This document shows positions 1 through 8,022 of a stretch of DNA of 64,000 bases, piece after piece (within the stretch, counting starts at the first letter, position 1; the number at the start of each line of letters is the position of its first letter). Under the pieces are notes generated by a model that had not been told where the DNA came from, did no database searches, and saw only the letters and a program-made list of their open reading frames with translations. Position numbers and translations under genes: made by a program. Source of the stretch: DATAEG01 sp051001975 (GTDB lineage: Bacteria > Actinomycetota > Actinomycetes > Mycobacteriales > Jatrophihabitantaceae). The stretch is taken from positions 38,197 through 102,196 of the forward strand of contig JBPCMU010000105.1 of NCBI GenBank assembly GCA_051001975.1, written 5' to 3'.

Positions 1-587
1 AGCTCGTCGGGCACCGCGCCGGAGATGTACTGCCGCATGAAGAACACCCCGAACGCGGGGATCAGCGTCGGCAGGATGACCGCCTGCAGATGATTCGCCA
101 TGCCCAGCCGGGCCATCATCATGTACAGCGGGATGATCCCCATCTGCATCGGTACCATCATCGTGCCGATACAGAACGCCAGCAGCGGAACGCTGCCACG
201 GAAGCGCAGCTTAGCGAAGGCGAAGCCGGCCAGCGTGCAGAAGGCGATCGTGCCGATGGTGATGCAACTGGACACGACGACGGAGTTGATCAGGCCCTTG
301 TTCAACGGAGCCAGTTTCAACGCAGCACGCATGTTGGTGAAGAAGCTGCCGTTGGGCAGCAGCGGCGGCACCTTGGCGGCCATCTCGCTGTTCGTGTGCG
401 AGGCCATCACGATCGTGTAGTACAGCGGCAGGATCGAGATCACCGCGACGATCGAAACCAGGACGTAGGTAAGTGGTCCGGCTGCGTCCTGCCGACGGAA
501 TCCGCGGCGACGGGCCGGAGCCGCGATCGGCGCGACCTCGGCCGGCTGGGCCGTGACCTGCTCGGTGCGGTGTGCGGTCGCGGTCAT
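1..587 (-). CDS. Carbohydrate ABC transporter permease, MalG type (partial)
   Basis: Inner-membrane permease of a sugar importer; it pairs with the permease encoded just upstream on the same strand. The gene runs off the left edge, so only about 195 N-terminal residues are present. The last visible residues include the run PAFGVFFMRQYI, which in MalG-family permeases sits just before the EAA loop that docks on the ATPase. The start ATG (587-585) overlaps the stop of the previous permease in an ATGA, so the two are translationally coupled. No ATPase is visible in the window; such importers often use a shared MsiK-type ATPase encoded elsewhere, but it could also lie beyond the edge. Family assignment is firm, the sugar is unknown. 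Confidence 0.9.
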   Translation of the reverse strand, partial: MTATAHRTEQVTAQPAEVAPIAAPARRRGFRRQDAAGPLTYVLVSIVAVISILPLYYTIVMASHTNSEMAAKVPPLLPNGSFFTNMRAALKLAPLNKGLINSVVVSSCITIGTIAFCTLAGFAFAKLRFRGSVPLLAFCIGTMMVPMQMGIIPLYMMMARLGMANHLQAVILPTLIPAFGVFFMRQYISGAVPDE

Positions 588-1612
588 CGCACACCCGCCT
601 CGGTCGCGGCGGCGGTTCCGGCTCGAGTCGCGTCGACCGGCACCAACTGCCCGCCGCGCTTGACCCGCATCCGCGACAGCATCAGGTTCACCCCGACCGC
701 GGCGACGATGATCACGAACATCGTCCAGGCCGTCGCTGAGGCGAGCCCGAGCCGGCCGTACCCCCAGCCCTGCTGGTACATCAGCACCCCGAGTGTCTGG
801 TAGTAGCCCGACGATCCGCCGTCAGGCTGGTGAGTGGGGGAGTACAGCAGCGGTTCGCCGAACAGCTGCGTGGCACCGATTGTCGACACCACGATGGTGA
901 ACAGGATGGTCGGGCGCAGTCCGGGCAACGTGACGTTGCGGAACTGCTGCCACCGTGACGCGCCGTCGATGGCCGACGCCTCGTACAAGGTCGAGTCGAT
1001 CGCCTGCATACCGGCGAGGTAGATGAGCGCGTTGTAGCCGGTCCAGCGCCAGATGACGACGGCCGACACGGCGAGCTGGCTGGGCCACTTCGACGCCTGC
1101 CAGTTCGTCTTCGGCAAGTGGAGCACGGTGTGCAGCACGAAGTTGATCAGGCCGTAGTCCGCGCTGAACAACTCGATGAAGATGACCGTGGCAGCGGCGA
1201 GGCTCGTCGCGTAGGGCATCAGCAGCGCGACGCGGAAGAACGTCCGGCCGCGCAGCTTGTAGTTGAGCAGATGCGCGATGCCCAGAGCCATCAGCAACTG
1301 CGGGACCGTCGCGATGATGCCGATGCTGATGGTGTTCTTGAAGGCGTTCCAGAAGTACTGGTGGGTGAAGAGGTTCTGGTAGTTCGCGAAACCGACCCAG
1401 TTCGACTGGTTGTACGTCGTCAGCTGGGTGTCGTGCAGCGACGTCCAGGCCGTGTCCAGCCAGGGATAGATGCTGAAGGCCGCGAAGACGAGGAAGAACG
1501 GCGCGATGTAGGCGTAGGCGATCCGACTGCCCGGCCGGCGTTGCTTGTGCCGCCGCAGAGGCACTGCCGACCTCGTTGCCCGCGCGGTGCTCGCCGTGGC
1601 TGCCGTTGTCAT
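584..1612 (-). CDS. Carbohydrate ABC transporter permease, MalF type
   Basis: Membrane subunit (342 aa) of the binding-protein-dependent sugar importer in the CUT1 class. The N-terminus is basic (RRHKQRRPGSR), followed by a first membrane segment (YIAPFFLVFAAFSIYPWL) typical of MalF/UgpA permeases; the docking loop EASAIDGASRWQQFRNVTLP is present in the C-terminal half. I chose the ATG at 1612 because a GGAGGAGGAG ribosome site lies 5-8 nt upstream; a longer reading to 1675 lacks one. It follows the solute-binding protein by 130 nt and overlaps the next permease by 4 nt, so all three are one operon under the LacI operator at 3177. Confidence 0.93.
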   Translation of the reverse strand: MTTAATASTARATRSAVPLRRHKQRRPGSRIAYAYIAPFFLVFAAFSIYPWLDTAWTSLHDTQLTTYNQSNWVGFANYQNLFTHQYFWNAFKNTISIGIIATVPQLLMALGIAHLLNYKLRGRTFFRVALLMPYATSLAAATVIFIELFSADYGLINFVLHTVLHLPKTNWQASKWPSQLAVSAVVIWRWTGYNALIYLAGMQAIDSTLYEASAIDGASRWQQFRNVTLPGLRPTILFTIVVSTIGATQLFGEPLLYSPTHQPDGGSSGYYQTLGVLMYQQGWGYGRLGLASATAWTMFVIIVAAVGVNLMLSRMRVKRGGQLVPVDATRAGTAAATEAGVR

Positions 1613-1742
1613 CGCACTCCTCCTCCTCCACCTCCACCTGCGACCGATACCGGGCCGGCCTTCTGTGACCAACACCCCGCCCGGGCTGCGTTCGAAGGCG
1701 GACGAACGCGACCCGGGCGAGGTGGTCTGCAGAGCCCTGCGG

Positions 1743-3110
1743 CTATCCGGTGATCTGGTCGATCTGCTCGAGCGCTGCCTGGAATGCCTTGTCGGCGGCG
1801 ACGCCCTTGGTCTCGACGTTGGTGAGCTGGGTCGTCAAGGCGTTCTGGATCTGCGTGTCGTACAGCCCGATCGGCGGGATCTTCATGTCCTTGGCGATAC
1901 CGCCGAAGATCTCACCAACCTTCGCGCCGCTGAAGTAGGCGCTGGTCGCACCTGCCACCGAGGGATCGGCTGCCGCGTCGCTATTCGACGGCCAGTGGCC
2001 GCCCTGAGCCTTGGCGGTCCACATGGTGACCTCCTGCTCCTTGTTCGTCGCCCAGATGACGAAGGCCTCGGCGGCTGCCTGGTGCTTGCTGGCCGTCGGG
2101 ACGCCGAGCCATGAGCCGCCCCAGTTGGTTGCACCACCGGGCAGCACGGGTGCGATGTTCCAGTTGCCCGCGCCCTTGGCGTCCTGACCCTGGATGTAGC
2201 CCATCATCCACGTCGGGCAGGCCAGTGCGGCGAACGTGCCGGCGCTGAAGGCCTTGTTCCACGGGTCGCTGAACTGCTGTAGCCCGGCGGTGATCTTCGC
2301 AGACGCGGCCTGAGTGGCCAGCTTCCAGGCGTTCTGCACGCCGTCGCTGTTCTTCACGTCCGGCTTGCCTTCGGCGTTGTCGTAGGCCTCCTTGCCCTGA
2401 TACACGGCAGTGGAGAAGAGGCTCGCGGCACTGTCCAGGAAGTACGAGCCGGACTGCTTCCCAGCGGCGGCCTGGTACTGCTTACCGAAGTCGATGAAGC
2501 CGTCCCACGTCGACCACTTCTGCGCGAGGGTTGCGGGATCACTGGGCAGCCCGGCCTTCTTCAGCAGGTCCGGCCGGTAGCAGAGCGCTTCGGGACCGGC
2601 GTCTGTGCCGAGCCCGACCGTGTCGCTGCCGTCCTTGCTGGTGGCCTGCTGCCACTTCCACGGGTAGAACGACGACTTCAGCGCGCTGGCGTTCGGCAGC
2701 GAGTTGAAGTTGACGAACTGGTTGGCATGGTTCTGCACGACATCGGCGACGAATCCGATCTCGATGCCCTGCACATCGTCGAGACCGCTACCCGAAGCGA
2801 GCCGGGTCTTCAGCTTGGTCCAGTAGTCGGCCGACTGTTGGACGTCGTCCTCCTTGATCGTGATGTTCGGGCAGAGCTGGTGGTACTGGTCGTACAGCCC
2901 GTTCTCCTTCATGCCGAACGTGCCGAACAGCCCGACGGTGAGGGTGGTGGGGTCCTTCGTGCCGCAACTGCCCTGCGGCACGGCGGCTTTCTTGGTGTTC
3001 TTCTGGCCCTGAGTACCGCTCGACGAGCACGCGGTGGCGAGCAAAGCCGCCGCGGCGACGATGCCGACCGCGGCTGTTAAGCGCGAAGCCGTCCTTCGGA
3101 TGCGATGCAT
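1743..3110 (-). CDS. Sugar ABC transporter substrate-binding lipoprotein
   Basis: Extracellular solute-binding protein (455 aa) that captures a sugar and hands it to the two permeases. A lipoprotein signal is clear: basic N-region, hydrophobic run, then LLATAC with the lipid-modified cysteine at residue 28, followed by a Ser/Gly linker. The remainder matches family 1 solute-binding proteins (for example SAGTFAALACPTWMMGYI and WLGVPTASKHQAAAEAFVIW). The start ATG has an AGGAGG site 5 nt upstream. It is the first gene of the transporter operon; the perfect LacI palindrome lies 67-82 nt upstream. The ligand cannot be read from sequence. Confidence 0.93.
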   Translation of the reverse strand: MHRIRRTASRLTAAVGIVAAAALLATACSSSGTQGQKNTKKAAVPQGSCGTKDPTTLTVGLFGTFGMKENGLYDQYHQLCPNITIKEDDVQQSADYWTKLKTRLASGSGLDDVQGIEIGFVADVVQNHANQFVNFNSLPNASALKSSFYPWKWQQATSKDGSDTVGLGTDAGPEALCYRPDLLKKAGLPSDPATLAQKWSTWDGFIDFGKQYQAAAGKQSGSYFLDSAASLFSTAVYQGKEAYDNAEGKPDVKNSDGVQNAWKLATQAASAKITAGLQQFSDPWNKAFSAGTFAALACPTWMMGYIQGQDAKGAGNWNIAPVLPGGATNWGGSWLGVPTASKHQAAAEAFVIWATNKEQEVTMWTAKAQGGHWPSNSDAAADPSVAGATSAYFSGAKVGEIFGGIAKDMKIPPIGLYDTQIQNALTTQLTNVETKGVAADKAFQAALEQIDQITG

Positions 3111-3176
3111 TGATCCTCCTGCTGGATTCGTGGTGCGGTACGTCGGGACCCGCCGTGGACATCGACGGCGAGAGTC

Positions 3177-3192
3177 GTGAGAGCGCTCTCAC
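3177..3192. promoter_or_regulatory. LacI-family operator, 16-bp perfect palindrome
   Basis: The sequence GTGAGAGCGCTCTCAC is a perfect 16-bp inverted repeat with the central CG typical of LacI-family operators. It lies between the lacI-type regulator gene and the solute-binding protein gene, both on the minus strand. Its core GAGCGCTC is shared with the Streptomyces CebR box (TGGGAGCGCTCCCA), which hints at an oligosaccharide response; that is inference. Confidence 0.8.
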
Positions 3193-3245
3193 AGCTGCGC
3201 AGCAAAAGAGTGTCTCAGATCACGCGGGCTGTCAAGAGGAGCGAG

Positions 3246-4289
3246 TCAGGCGGAGAGTCGGCGGACCGTTTCGACCGGCAGCACCTGCGCGTGCTGGATC
3301 GACTCACCCGCCGTGAGCCGCAGCAGCGACTGGGCCATGAGCCGGCCGAGCGCCTCGACCTGCTGGCGCATCGTGGTTAACGGCGGTGCGGTGGAGGCCG
3401 CGTCCCTCAGGTCGTCGAAGCCGACCACAGCGACGTCATCGGGCACCTTCCGGCCGTGCTCGTTGAGCGCCTGGACGGCACCCATCGCCATCAGATCGGA
3501 GGCCACGAACACACCGTCGATGTCTGGCGCGTGACGCAGTAGCCGAGTCATCGCATCGGCGCCGCCCCCAGCAGTGAAATCGCCGCCGACGATCAGGCGT
3601 TTCGCCGTGCGTCGCCCCGCGTCGGCGAGAGCATCGCGGTAGCCGTCGAGCCGGTCGATGCCGGCGCACATGTCCTGCGGCCCGGTGATCGTGGCGACCC
3701 GTCGGCAGCCGCGGGCGATGAGCAGTTCGGTAGCCGTCCGAGCGCCGCCCCGGTTGTCCGAGTCGACGTAGAACAGCTCCGGATCACCGCTGAACGGGCG
3801 ACCGGACAGCACTGTGGGCACCCCGATCCGGGCCAGATCCTGGGGGAGTCGGTCGTCGCCATGCAGGGAGATGAGCAGCACACCATCGACGTGCCCACCG
3901 CCGGCGTAGTGCAGGAACTGACTCAGCTCGGTCGGTGACGATGCGATGACGAAGACCAGTTGTTTGCCCGCCGAGGCAAGCTCCGCGTGCGCGCCGCGCA
4001 GCATCCGGGAGAAGAACGGGTCGCCGAACAGCCGGTCCTCGTTCTCACTGACCAGGAACGCGATCGAGTCGCTGCGCCGGGTGACCAGCGAGCGGGCGGC
4101 CCGGTTCGGCGTGTACGCGGTCTCCTCGGCGGCGCGAAGCACGGCGTCCCGGGCGGCTTCGCTGACATTATGGGCGCCGGCCAGCACCCGGCCCGCGGTC
4201 GCGCGGGACACGCCGGCCCGGGCAGCGACCACCTCGAGCGTTGGTGGGGTCGCGCGACGCGGATCGGTGTGCTCAGGTCGCACCACCAT
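3246..4289 (-). CDS. LacI family transcriptional regulator
   Basis: Sugar-responsive repressor of 347 aa. The N-terminal helix-turn-helix and hinge helix (about residues 17-65) contain TLEVVAARAGVSRATAGRVL, followed by the periplasmic-binding-protein-like effector domain (SIAFLVSENEDRLFGDPFFS onward) ending in the usual QSLLRLTAGES region. The ATG at 4289 is chosen because the helix-turn-helix starts about 17 residues in and a GGAAGGGGG site precedes it; the open frame extends upstream to 4562 without family-like sequence. It lies upstream of and in the same direction as the transporter, with the palindrome at 3177 between them, so it very likely represses that operon. Confidence 0.93.
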   Translation of the reverse strand: MVVRPEHTDPRRATPPTLEVVAARAGVSRATAGRVLAGAHNVSEAARDAVLRAAEETAYTPNRAARSLVTRRSDSIAFLVSENEDRLFGDPFFSRMLRGAHAELASAGKQLVFVIASSPTELSQFLHYAGGGHVDGVLLISLHGDDRLPQDLARIGVPTVLSGRPFSGDPELFYVDSDNRGGARTATELLIARGCRRVATITGPQDMCAGIDRLDGYRDALADAGRRTAKRLIVGGDFTAGGGADAMTRLLRHAPDIDGVFVASDLMAMGAVQALNEHGRKVPDDVAVVGFDDLRDAASTAPPLTTMRQQVEALGRLMAQSLLRLTAGESIQHAQVLPVETVRRLSA

Positions 4290-4552
4290 GCGCTCTGCCC
4301 CCTTCCGGCTCCGCAGGATCGGCAGTGTAGGACCTCGGCCCGGCCAACGGCGGTAGTCGGCTCGCCGAAGGCCGGAAAGTGCCGCGCGTCGCGGGCTCCG
4401 GGTGATGTCTGGCAGAATGTCTAGCCGAGTACCGGGACACCCTGCGGCCCTCTCACCGCAGGCGTGTTCCAGTCCACCCGGGACGCCAGCGCGAAGACCC
4501 CACCTCGTGACTGCCTGCCCACCCGAACGCATCGTCTGGAGTACCTGACCTC

Positions 4553-5062
4553 GTGGCAACAAAGATCAAGCTCACCCGTATCGGCAAGATGCGCGAGCCG
4601 CATTACCGAATCGTCGTCGCGGACGCCCGCACCAAGCGGGACGGTCGCTCGATCGAGACGATCGGCGACTACCACCCGAAGAACGACCCCTCGGTCATCC
4701 GGGTGGACGGCGACCGGGCCGCGTACTGGCTCGGCGTCGGCGCACAGCCGACCGAGGCCGTCACCGCGATCCTCAAGGTCACCGGTGACTGGCAGAAGTT
4801 CAAGGGCCTGCCGGCGCCGGAGCCGATGAAGATGGCCGAGCCCAAACCGGACAAGAAGGTGCTGTTCGAGGCGGCCGTGCATGATGCCGGTGGGGGGCCC
4901 GAGGGCGAGGCGACCACGCCGCGCAAGCGGGCAGCCAAGTCCGCGCCGAAGGCCGAGAAGCCCGCAGCGGAGAAGGTTGCGGACGAGAAGCCCGCGCAGA
5001 CTGCTCCAGCTGAGGCCGAGCCGGCGGCCGCTGAGGCCTCCGCCGACCAGTCCGCGAGCTGA
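4553..5062 (+). CDS. rpsP: 30S ribosomal protein S16
   Basis: Small-subunit ribosomal protein S16, needed for 30S assembly. The conserved core is residues 1-85 (KIKLTRIGKMREPHYRIVVA, then KRDGRSIETIGDYHP). It starts with GTG at 4553. At 169 aa it is longer than the roughly 80-90 aa of the enterobacterial protein because of an Ala/Lys/Pro/Glu-rich C-terminal tail from about residue 115; such tails are common in actinobacteria. First gene of the rpsP-khpA-rimM-trmD group; khpA starts 2 nt after its stop. Confidence 0.98.
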   Translation: MATKIKLTRIGKMREPHYRIVVADARTKRDGRSIETIGDYHPKNDPSVIRVDGDRAAYWLGVGAQPTEAVTAILKVTGDWQKFKGLPAPEPMKMAEPKPDKKVLFEAAVHDAGGGPEGEATTPRKRAAKSAPKAEKPAAEKVADEKPAQTAPAEAEPAAAEASADQSAS

Positions 5063-5064
5063 CG

Positions 5065-5298
5065 ATGCTGGAAGAGGCGCTCGAGCACCTGGTGCGCGGC
5101 ATCGTCGACCACCCGGACGATGTGCAGGTGCAGCGGGTCAGCAACCGCCGCGGCGACCGGCTCGAGGTGCGGGTGCATCCCGACGACCTCGGCCGGGTCA
5201 TCGGCCGCAGTGGGCGCACCGCGAAGTCGCTGCGCTCGGTCCTGAACGGGGTGGCCGGTCGTGGCATCCGGGTCGACGTCGTCGACGTGGACCGCTGA
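5065..5298 (+). CDS. khpA: KH-domain RNA-binding protein KhpA
   Basis: Small (77 aa) single KH-domain protein. The GXXG loop that grips RNA is visible as IGRSGR, within GRVIGRSGRTAKSLRSVL. It starts 2 nt after rpsP stops and sits between rpsP and rimM, the usual location of this family (formerly UPF0109 / YlqC). In Gram-positive bacteria KhpA pairs with KhpB/Jag and acts in RNA binding linked to cell elongation and division. Family identity is secure from length, motif and neighbours; the specific RNA targets here are unknown. Confidence 0.95.
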   Translation: MLEEALEHLVRGIVDHPDDVQVQRVSNRRGDRLEVRVHPDDLGRVIGRSGRTAKSLRSVLNGVAGRGIRVDVVDVDR

Positions 5299-5311
5299 CC
5301 CGATCGTTCCG

Positions 5312-5842
5312 GTGAGCGATCCGCAGTCCGCTGGCGAGTTGCTCGCCTGCGGGCGGATCGGCAAGCCGCACGGGATCCGCGGCGAGGTGACCGTTGAGGC
5401 CTGGACCGACGACCCCGCCGGCCGGTTCGTCCCGGGCGCGGTGCTGCGCACCGACCGGCCCACGGCAGGTCCGTTGACCATCGCCACCGCCCGCGATCAC
5501 AGCGGGCGGTGGGTGGTGGGCTTCGAGGGGATCGCCGACCGCACTGCTGCCGAAGGCCTGCGCGGCACCATCCTGCAGATCGCCGCGGCGGACCGCCCAA
5601 CCATCGATGATCCCGACGAGTACTACGACACCGATCTGGTCGGACTGGCCGTGCGCACCGTCAATGGCGCGGCGGTGGGCACCGTCACCGAGGTCATACA
5701 CGGTCCGGCCGGCGACTCGCTGGCCGTGCAGGCGGTTGACCGCGAGCACCTCATTCCGTTCGTCACTTCGATGGTGCCGACCGTGGACTTGTCTGCCGGG
5801 CTCATCGAGATCGACCCTCCCGACGGGTTGCTCGATCTGTGA
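5312..5842 (+). CDS. rimM: Ribosome maturation factor RimM
   Basis: 16S rRNA processing factor of 176 aa that binds S19 and helps 30S head assembly. The N-terminal RimM domain carries GRIGKPHGIRGEVTVEAWTD, and the C-terminal PRC-barrel has EYYDTDLVGLAV and a VPTVDLSAGLIEIDPP ending. I start at GTG 5312, 13 nt after the khpA stop, because the conserved domain begins about 12 residues later; an in-frame ATG at 5261 lies inside khpA. The stop overlaps the trmD start by 4 nt (GTGA). Confidence 0.96.
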   Translation: MSDPQSAGELLACGRIGKPHGIRGEVTVEAWTDDPAGRFVPGAVLRTDRPTAGPLTIATARDHSGRWVVGFEGIADRTAAEGLRGTILQIAAADRPTIDDPDEYYDTDLVGLAVRTVNGAAVGTVTEVIHGPAGDSLAVQAVDREHLIPFVTSMVPTVDLSAGLIEIDPPDGLLDL

Positions 5843-6555
5843 GCGGGCCTGACCTCACGATCGATGTCATCACGATCTTCCCGGACTACCTGGCTCCACT
5901 ACGCCAGTCCCTGTTGGGCAAGGCGATCGACCGCGGTCAGGTCATCGCCCGCGTCCACGATCTGCGGCAATGGGCCGACGGCGTGCACCGCAGTGTCGAC
6001 GACACTCCGTACGGCGGCGGGCCGGGGATGGTGATGACCCCGGAACCGTGGGGTCGCGCCCTGGATGAAGTGGTACCAGTCGATGCCAGCCCGCGTCTGG
6101 TGATTCCGACTCCGGCGGGTCGGCCGTTCACCCAGGACGTGGCAGCGGAGCTGGCCACCGAACCGTGGCTGGTGTTCGCCTGCGGCCGGTACGAGGGGAT
6201 CGACGCCCGGGTAGCCGAACACGCGGCCACCCGGATGACCGTCGACGAGATCAGTCTCGGCGACTACGTCCTGGCCGGCGGAGAGGTGGCCGTGCTGGTG
6301 ATAGCGGAGGCGGTCGGACGACTGCTTCCCGGGGTGTTGGGCAACGCCGAATCGGCCGTCGACGACTCGTTTTCCGGCGCGTCGGCCGGCCTGTTGGAGG
6401 CGCCGGTCTTCACCAAGCCACCGTCGTGGCGGCAGTTGGAGGTGCCTTCGGTGCTGCTCTCCGGCCACCATGGGGAGATCGCCAAATGGCGGGCCGAGCA
6501 GTCCCGCACCCGCACCCGGCAGCGTCGCCCGGATTTGATCGACCGGCAGCAGTAG
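5839..6555 (+). CDS. trmD: tRNA (guanine-37-N1)-methyltransferase TrmD
   Basis: Methylates G37 of tRNAs with a purine at 36, preventing +1 frameshifting; uses S-adenosylmethionine. The 238-aa protein has the whole family signature: DVITIFPDYLAP at the N-terminus, DDTPYGGGPGMVM, LVFACGRYEGIDARV, and the trefoil-knot binding loop DEISLGDYVLAGGE, followed by the C-terminal helical domain (VLLSGHHGEIAKWR). GTG start in a GTGA overlap with rimM. Followed by a 157-nt gap before rplS. Confidence 0.98.
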   Translation: MSGPDLTIDVITIFPDYLAPLRQSLLGKAIDRGQVIARVHDLRQWADGVHRSVDDTPYGGGPGMVMTPEPWGRALDEVVPVDASPRLVIPTPAGRPFTQDVAAELATEPWLVFACGRYEGIDARVAEHAATRMTVDEISLGDYVLAGGEVAVLVIAEAVGRLLPGVLGNAESAVDDSFSGASAGLLEAPVFTKPPSWRQLEVPSVLLSGHHGEIAKWRAEQSRTRTRQRRPDLIDRQQ

Positions 6556-6712
6556 CGCCTGTCACCGAGGTCCGCCGGACTGCGGTTTCGGGTTCGCGGC
6601 GCGGATATGGCACCATGGACAGGTTGGGCGTTGACGCCGAACGTGCCCGGCGAGACAACCTGCAGGACTGATCGCGACTATCTGTGCGCTCGCACATGTG
6701 AGGAACTGAGGA

Positions 6713-7069
6713 ATGAACACCCTGGATTCGCTCGACGCCGATTCGCTGCGCGACGACGTCCCGGACTTCCGCGCCGGCGACACCCTCAAGGTGCACGTCA
6801 AGGTCGTGGAAGGCACCCGGTCGCGTGTGCAGGTCTTCCAGGGCGTCGTGATCCGTCGCCAGGGTGCCGGGCTACGCGAGACCTTCACGGTCCGCAAGGT
6901 CAGCTTCGGTGTCGGCGTGGAGCGCACCTTCCCGGTGCACACCCCGGTCATCGAGAAGATCGAACTGCTCACCCGCGGCGACGTGCGTCGCGCCAAGCTC
7001 TACTACCTCCGCGATCTGCGTGGCAAGGCCGCAAAGATCAAGGAGAAGCGGGAGAACGTCGCCCGCTGA
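6713..7069 (+). CDS. rplS: 50S ribosomal protein L19
   Basis: Large-subunit protein at the 30S-50S interface, 118 aa, full family length. Diagnostic stretches are FRAGDTLKVHVKVVEGTRSR, VQVFQGVVIRRQGAG and GVGVERTFPVHTP, ending in the basic KIKEKR tail. The ATG at 6713 is preceded by a GAGGA site. The 157 nt between trmD and this gene may hold a promoter or leader, but no motif was clear to me. Confidence 0.98.
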   Translation: MNTLDSLDADSLRDDVPDFRAGDTLKVHVKVVEGTRSRVQVFQGVVIRRQGAGLRETFTVRKVSFGVGVERTFPVHTPVIEKIELLTRGDVRRAKLYYLRDLRGKAAKIKEKRENVAR

Positions 7070-7080
7070 GGCGCGCACGC

Positions 7081-7086
7081 TAGCCT
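7081..7086 (+). promoter_or_regulatory. Candidate -10 element of a leaderless lepB transcript
   Basis: TAGCCT lies 6 nt before the lepB GTG start and no ribosome-binding site is visible there. In actinobacteria a TANNNT hexamer at this distance usually marks a transcript that starts at the start codon. It is inferred from spacing alone. Confidence 0.4.
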
Positions 7087-7092
7087 CCCCCT

Positions 7093-8022
7093 GTGCCTGA
7101 CCGCGACGAATCTTCCGACGCCGAGAGCCGCGACGAGGCAACGTCCGCGGAACCGTCAGGATGGCGGCAACGCCGCGCCGCCCGCAAAGAAGCGGCCAAG
7201 CGCAAGCCGGCACGCTGGTGGGAATTCCCGGCGCTGATCATTGCCGCGATCGTCATCGCGGTCGTCATCAAGACCTTCGTCGTGCAGCCGTACTACATCC
7301 CGTCGGAGTCGATGGAGAAGACGCTGCACGGCTGCACCGGGTGCTCCGGCGACCGGATTCTGGTCAACAAGCCGATCTTCCACCTGCGCGACCCGCACCC
7401 CGGCGACATTGTGGTGTTCAAGGCGCCGTCCGGGTGGGACGAGGTGACCCCGCAGCCGACCCGCAATCCGTTCGTCAAGGTGGTCCGTGGTTTCGGGCAG
7501 CTCGTCGGCGTCATCCCGCCCGACGAGAAGGACCTGGTCAAGCGGGTCATCGCGATCGGCGGCCAGACGGTGCGCTGCTGCGACGCGCAGGGCCGTGTGC
7601 AGATCAGCGAGAACGGGCCGAACGGTCCGTGGCGATCGCTGGACGAGCCCTACCTGTTCGAGGACAATCATCAACCCTTCGGCCCGGTGACCGTGCCGCA
7701 CGGGCGGCTCTGGGTGATGGGCGACCATCGCGGCGACTCGGCCGACTCGCGTGCGCATTGCGACACCGGGCCGGCCCAGGCCTGTGACCCGGTGCGAAGT
7801 ACCGTCTCGCTCAGCCTCGTCATCGGCAAGGCTGTGGTGATTGCCTGGCCGCCGTCGCGATGGCGCACTCTGGGCACTCCCGACACCTTCAAGAACACCG
7901 CGGCCGCAGCCGGTTCGATCGTGCCACTGGGTAGCGGTGTGGTGGCGATGTTCCCGCTGTTGCTGTGGCGTCGCCGGCGTCGGGCGACGCTTGCGGCGCG
8001 AGCATGCGACCGCACCCGGTGA
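7093..8022 (+). CDS. lepB: Signal peptidase I
   Basis: Membrane serine protease that removes Sec and Tat signal peptides on the outer face of the membrane. The 309-aa protein has a charged cytoplasmic N-terminus, a membrane segment at about residues 46-65 (PALIIAAIVIAVVIKTFVVQ), the catalytic serine in PSESM (Ser73), the general-base lysine in DLVKRVIA (Lys150) and box E as GDHRGDSADSR. A second hydrophobic segment near the C-terminus (SIVPLGSGVVAMFPLLL) gives a two-pass topology. GTG start 23 nt after rplS with no ribosome site, so it may be leaderless (see 7081). The position downstream of rplS is conserved in actinobacteria. Confidence 0.96.
   Translation: MPDRDESSDAESRDEATSAEPSGWRQRRAARKEAAKRKPARWWEFPALIIAAIVIAVVIKTFVVQPYYIPSESMEKTLHGCTGCSGDRILVNKPIFHLRDPHPGDIVVFKAPSGWDEVTPQPTRNPFVKVVRGFGQLVGVIPPDEKDLVKRVIAIGGQTVRCCDAQGRVQISENGPNGPWRSLDEPYLFEDNHQPFGPVTVPHGRLWVMGDHRGDSADSRAHCDTGPAQACDPVRSTVSLSLVIGKAVVIAWPPSRWRTLGTPDTFKNTAAAAGSIVPLGSGVVAMFPLLLWRRRRRATLAARACDRTR

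Noticed and set aside
4421..4882. 153-codon minus-strand frame opposite rpsP
   Set aside because: Shadow frame of S16 with no family resemblance.
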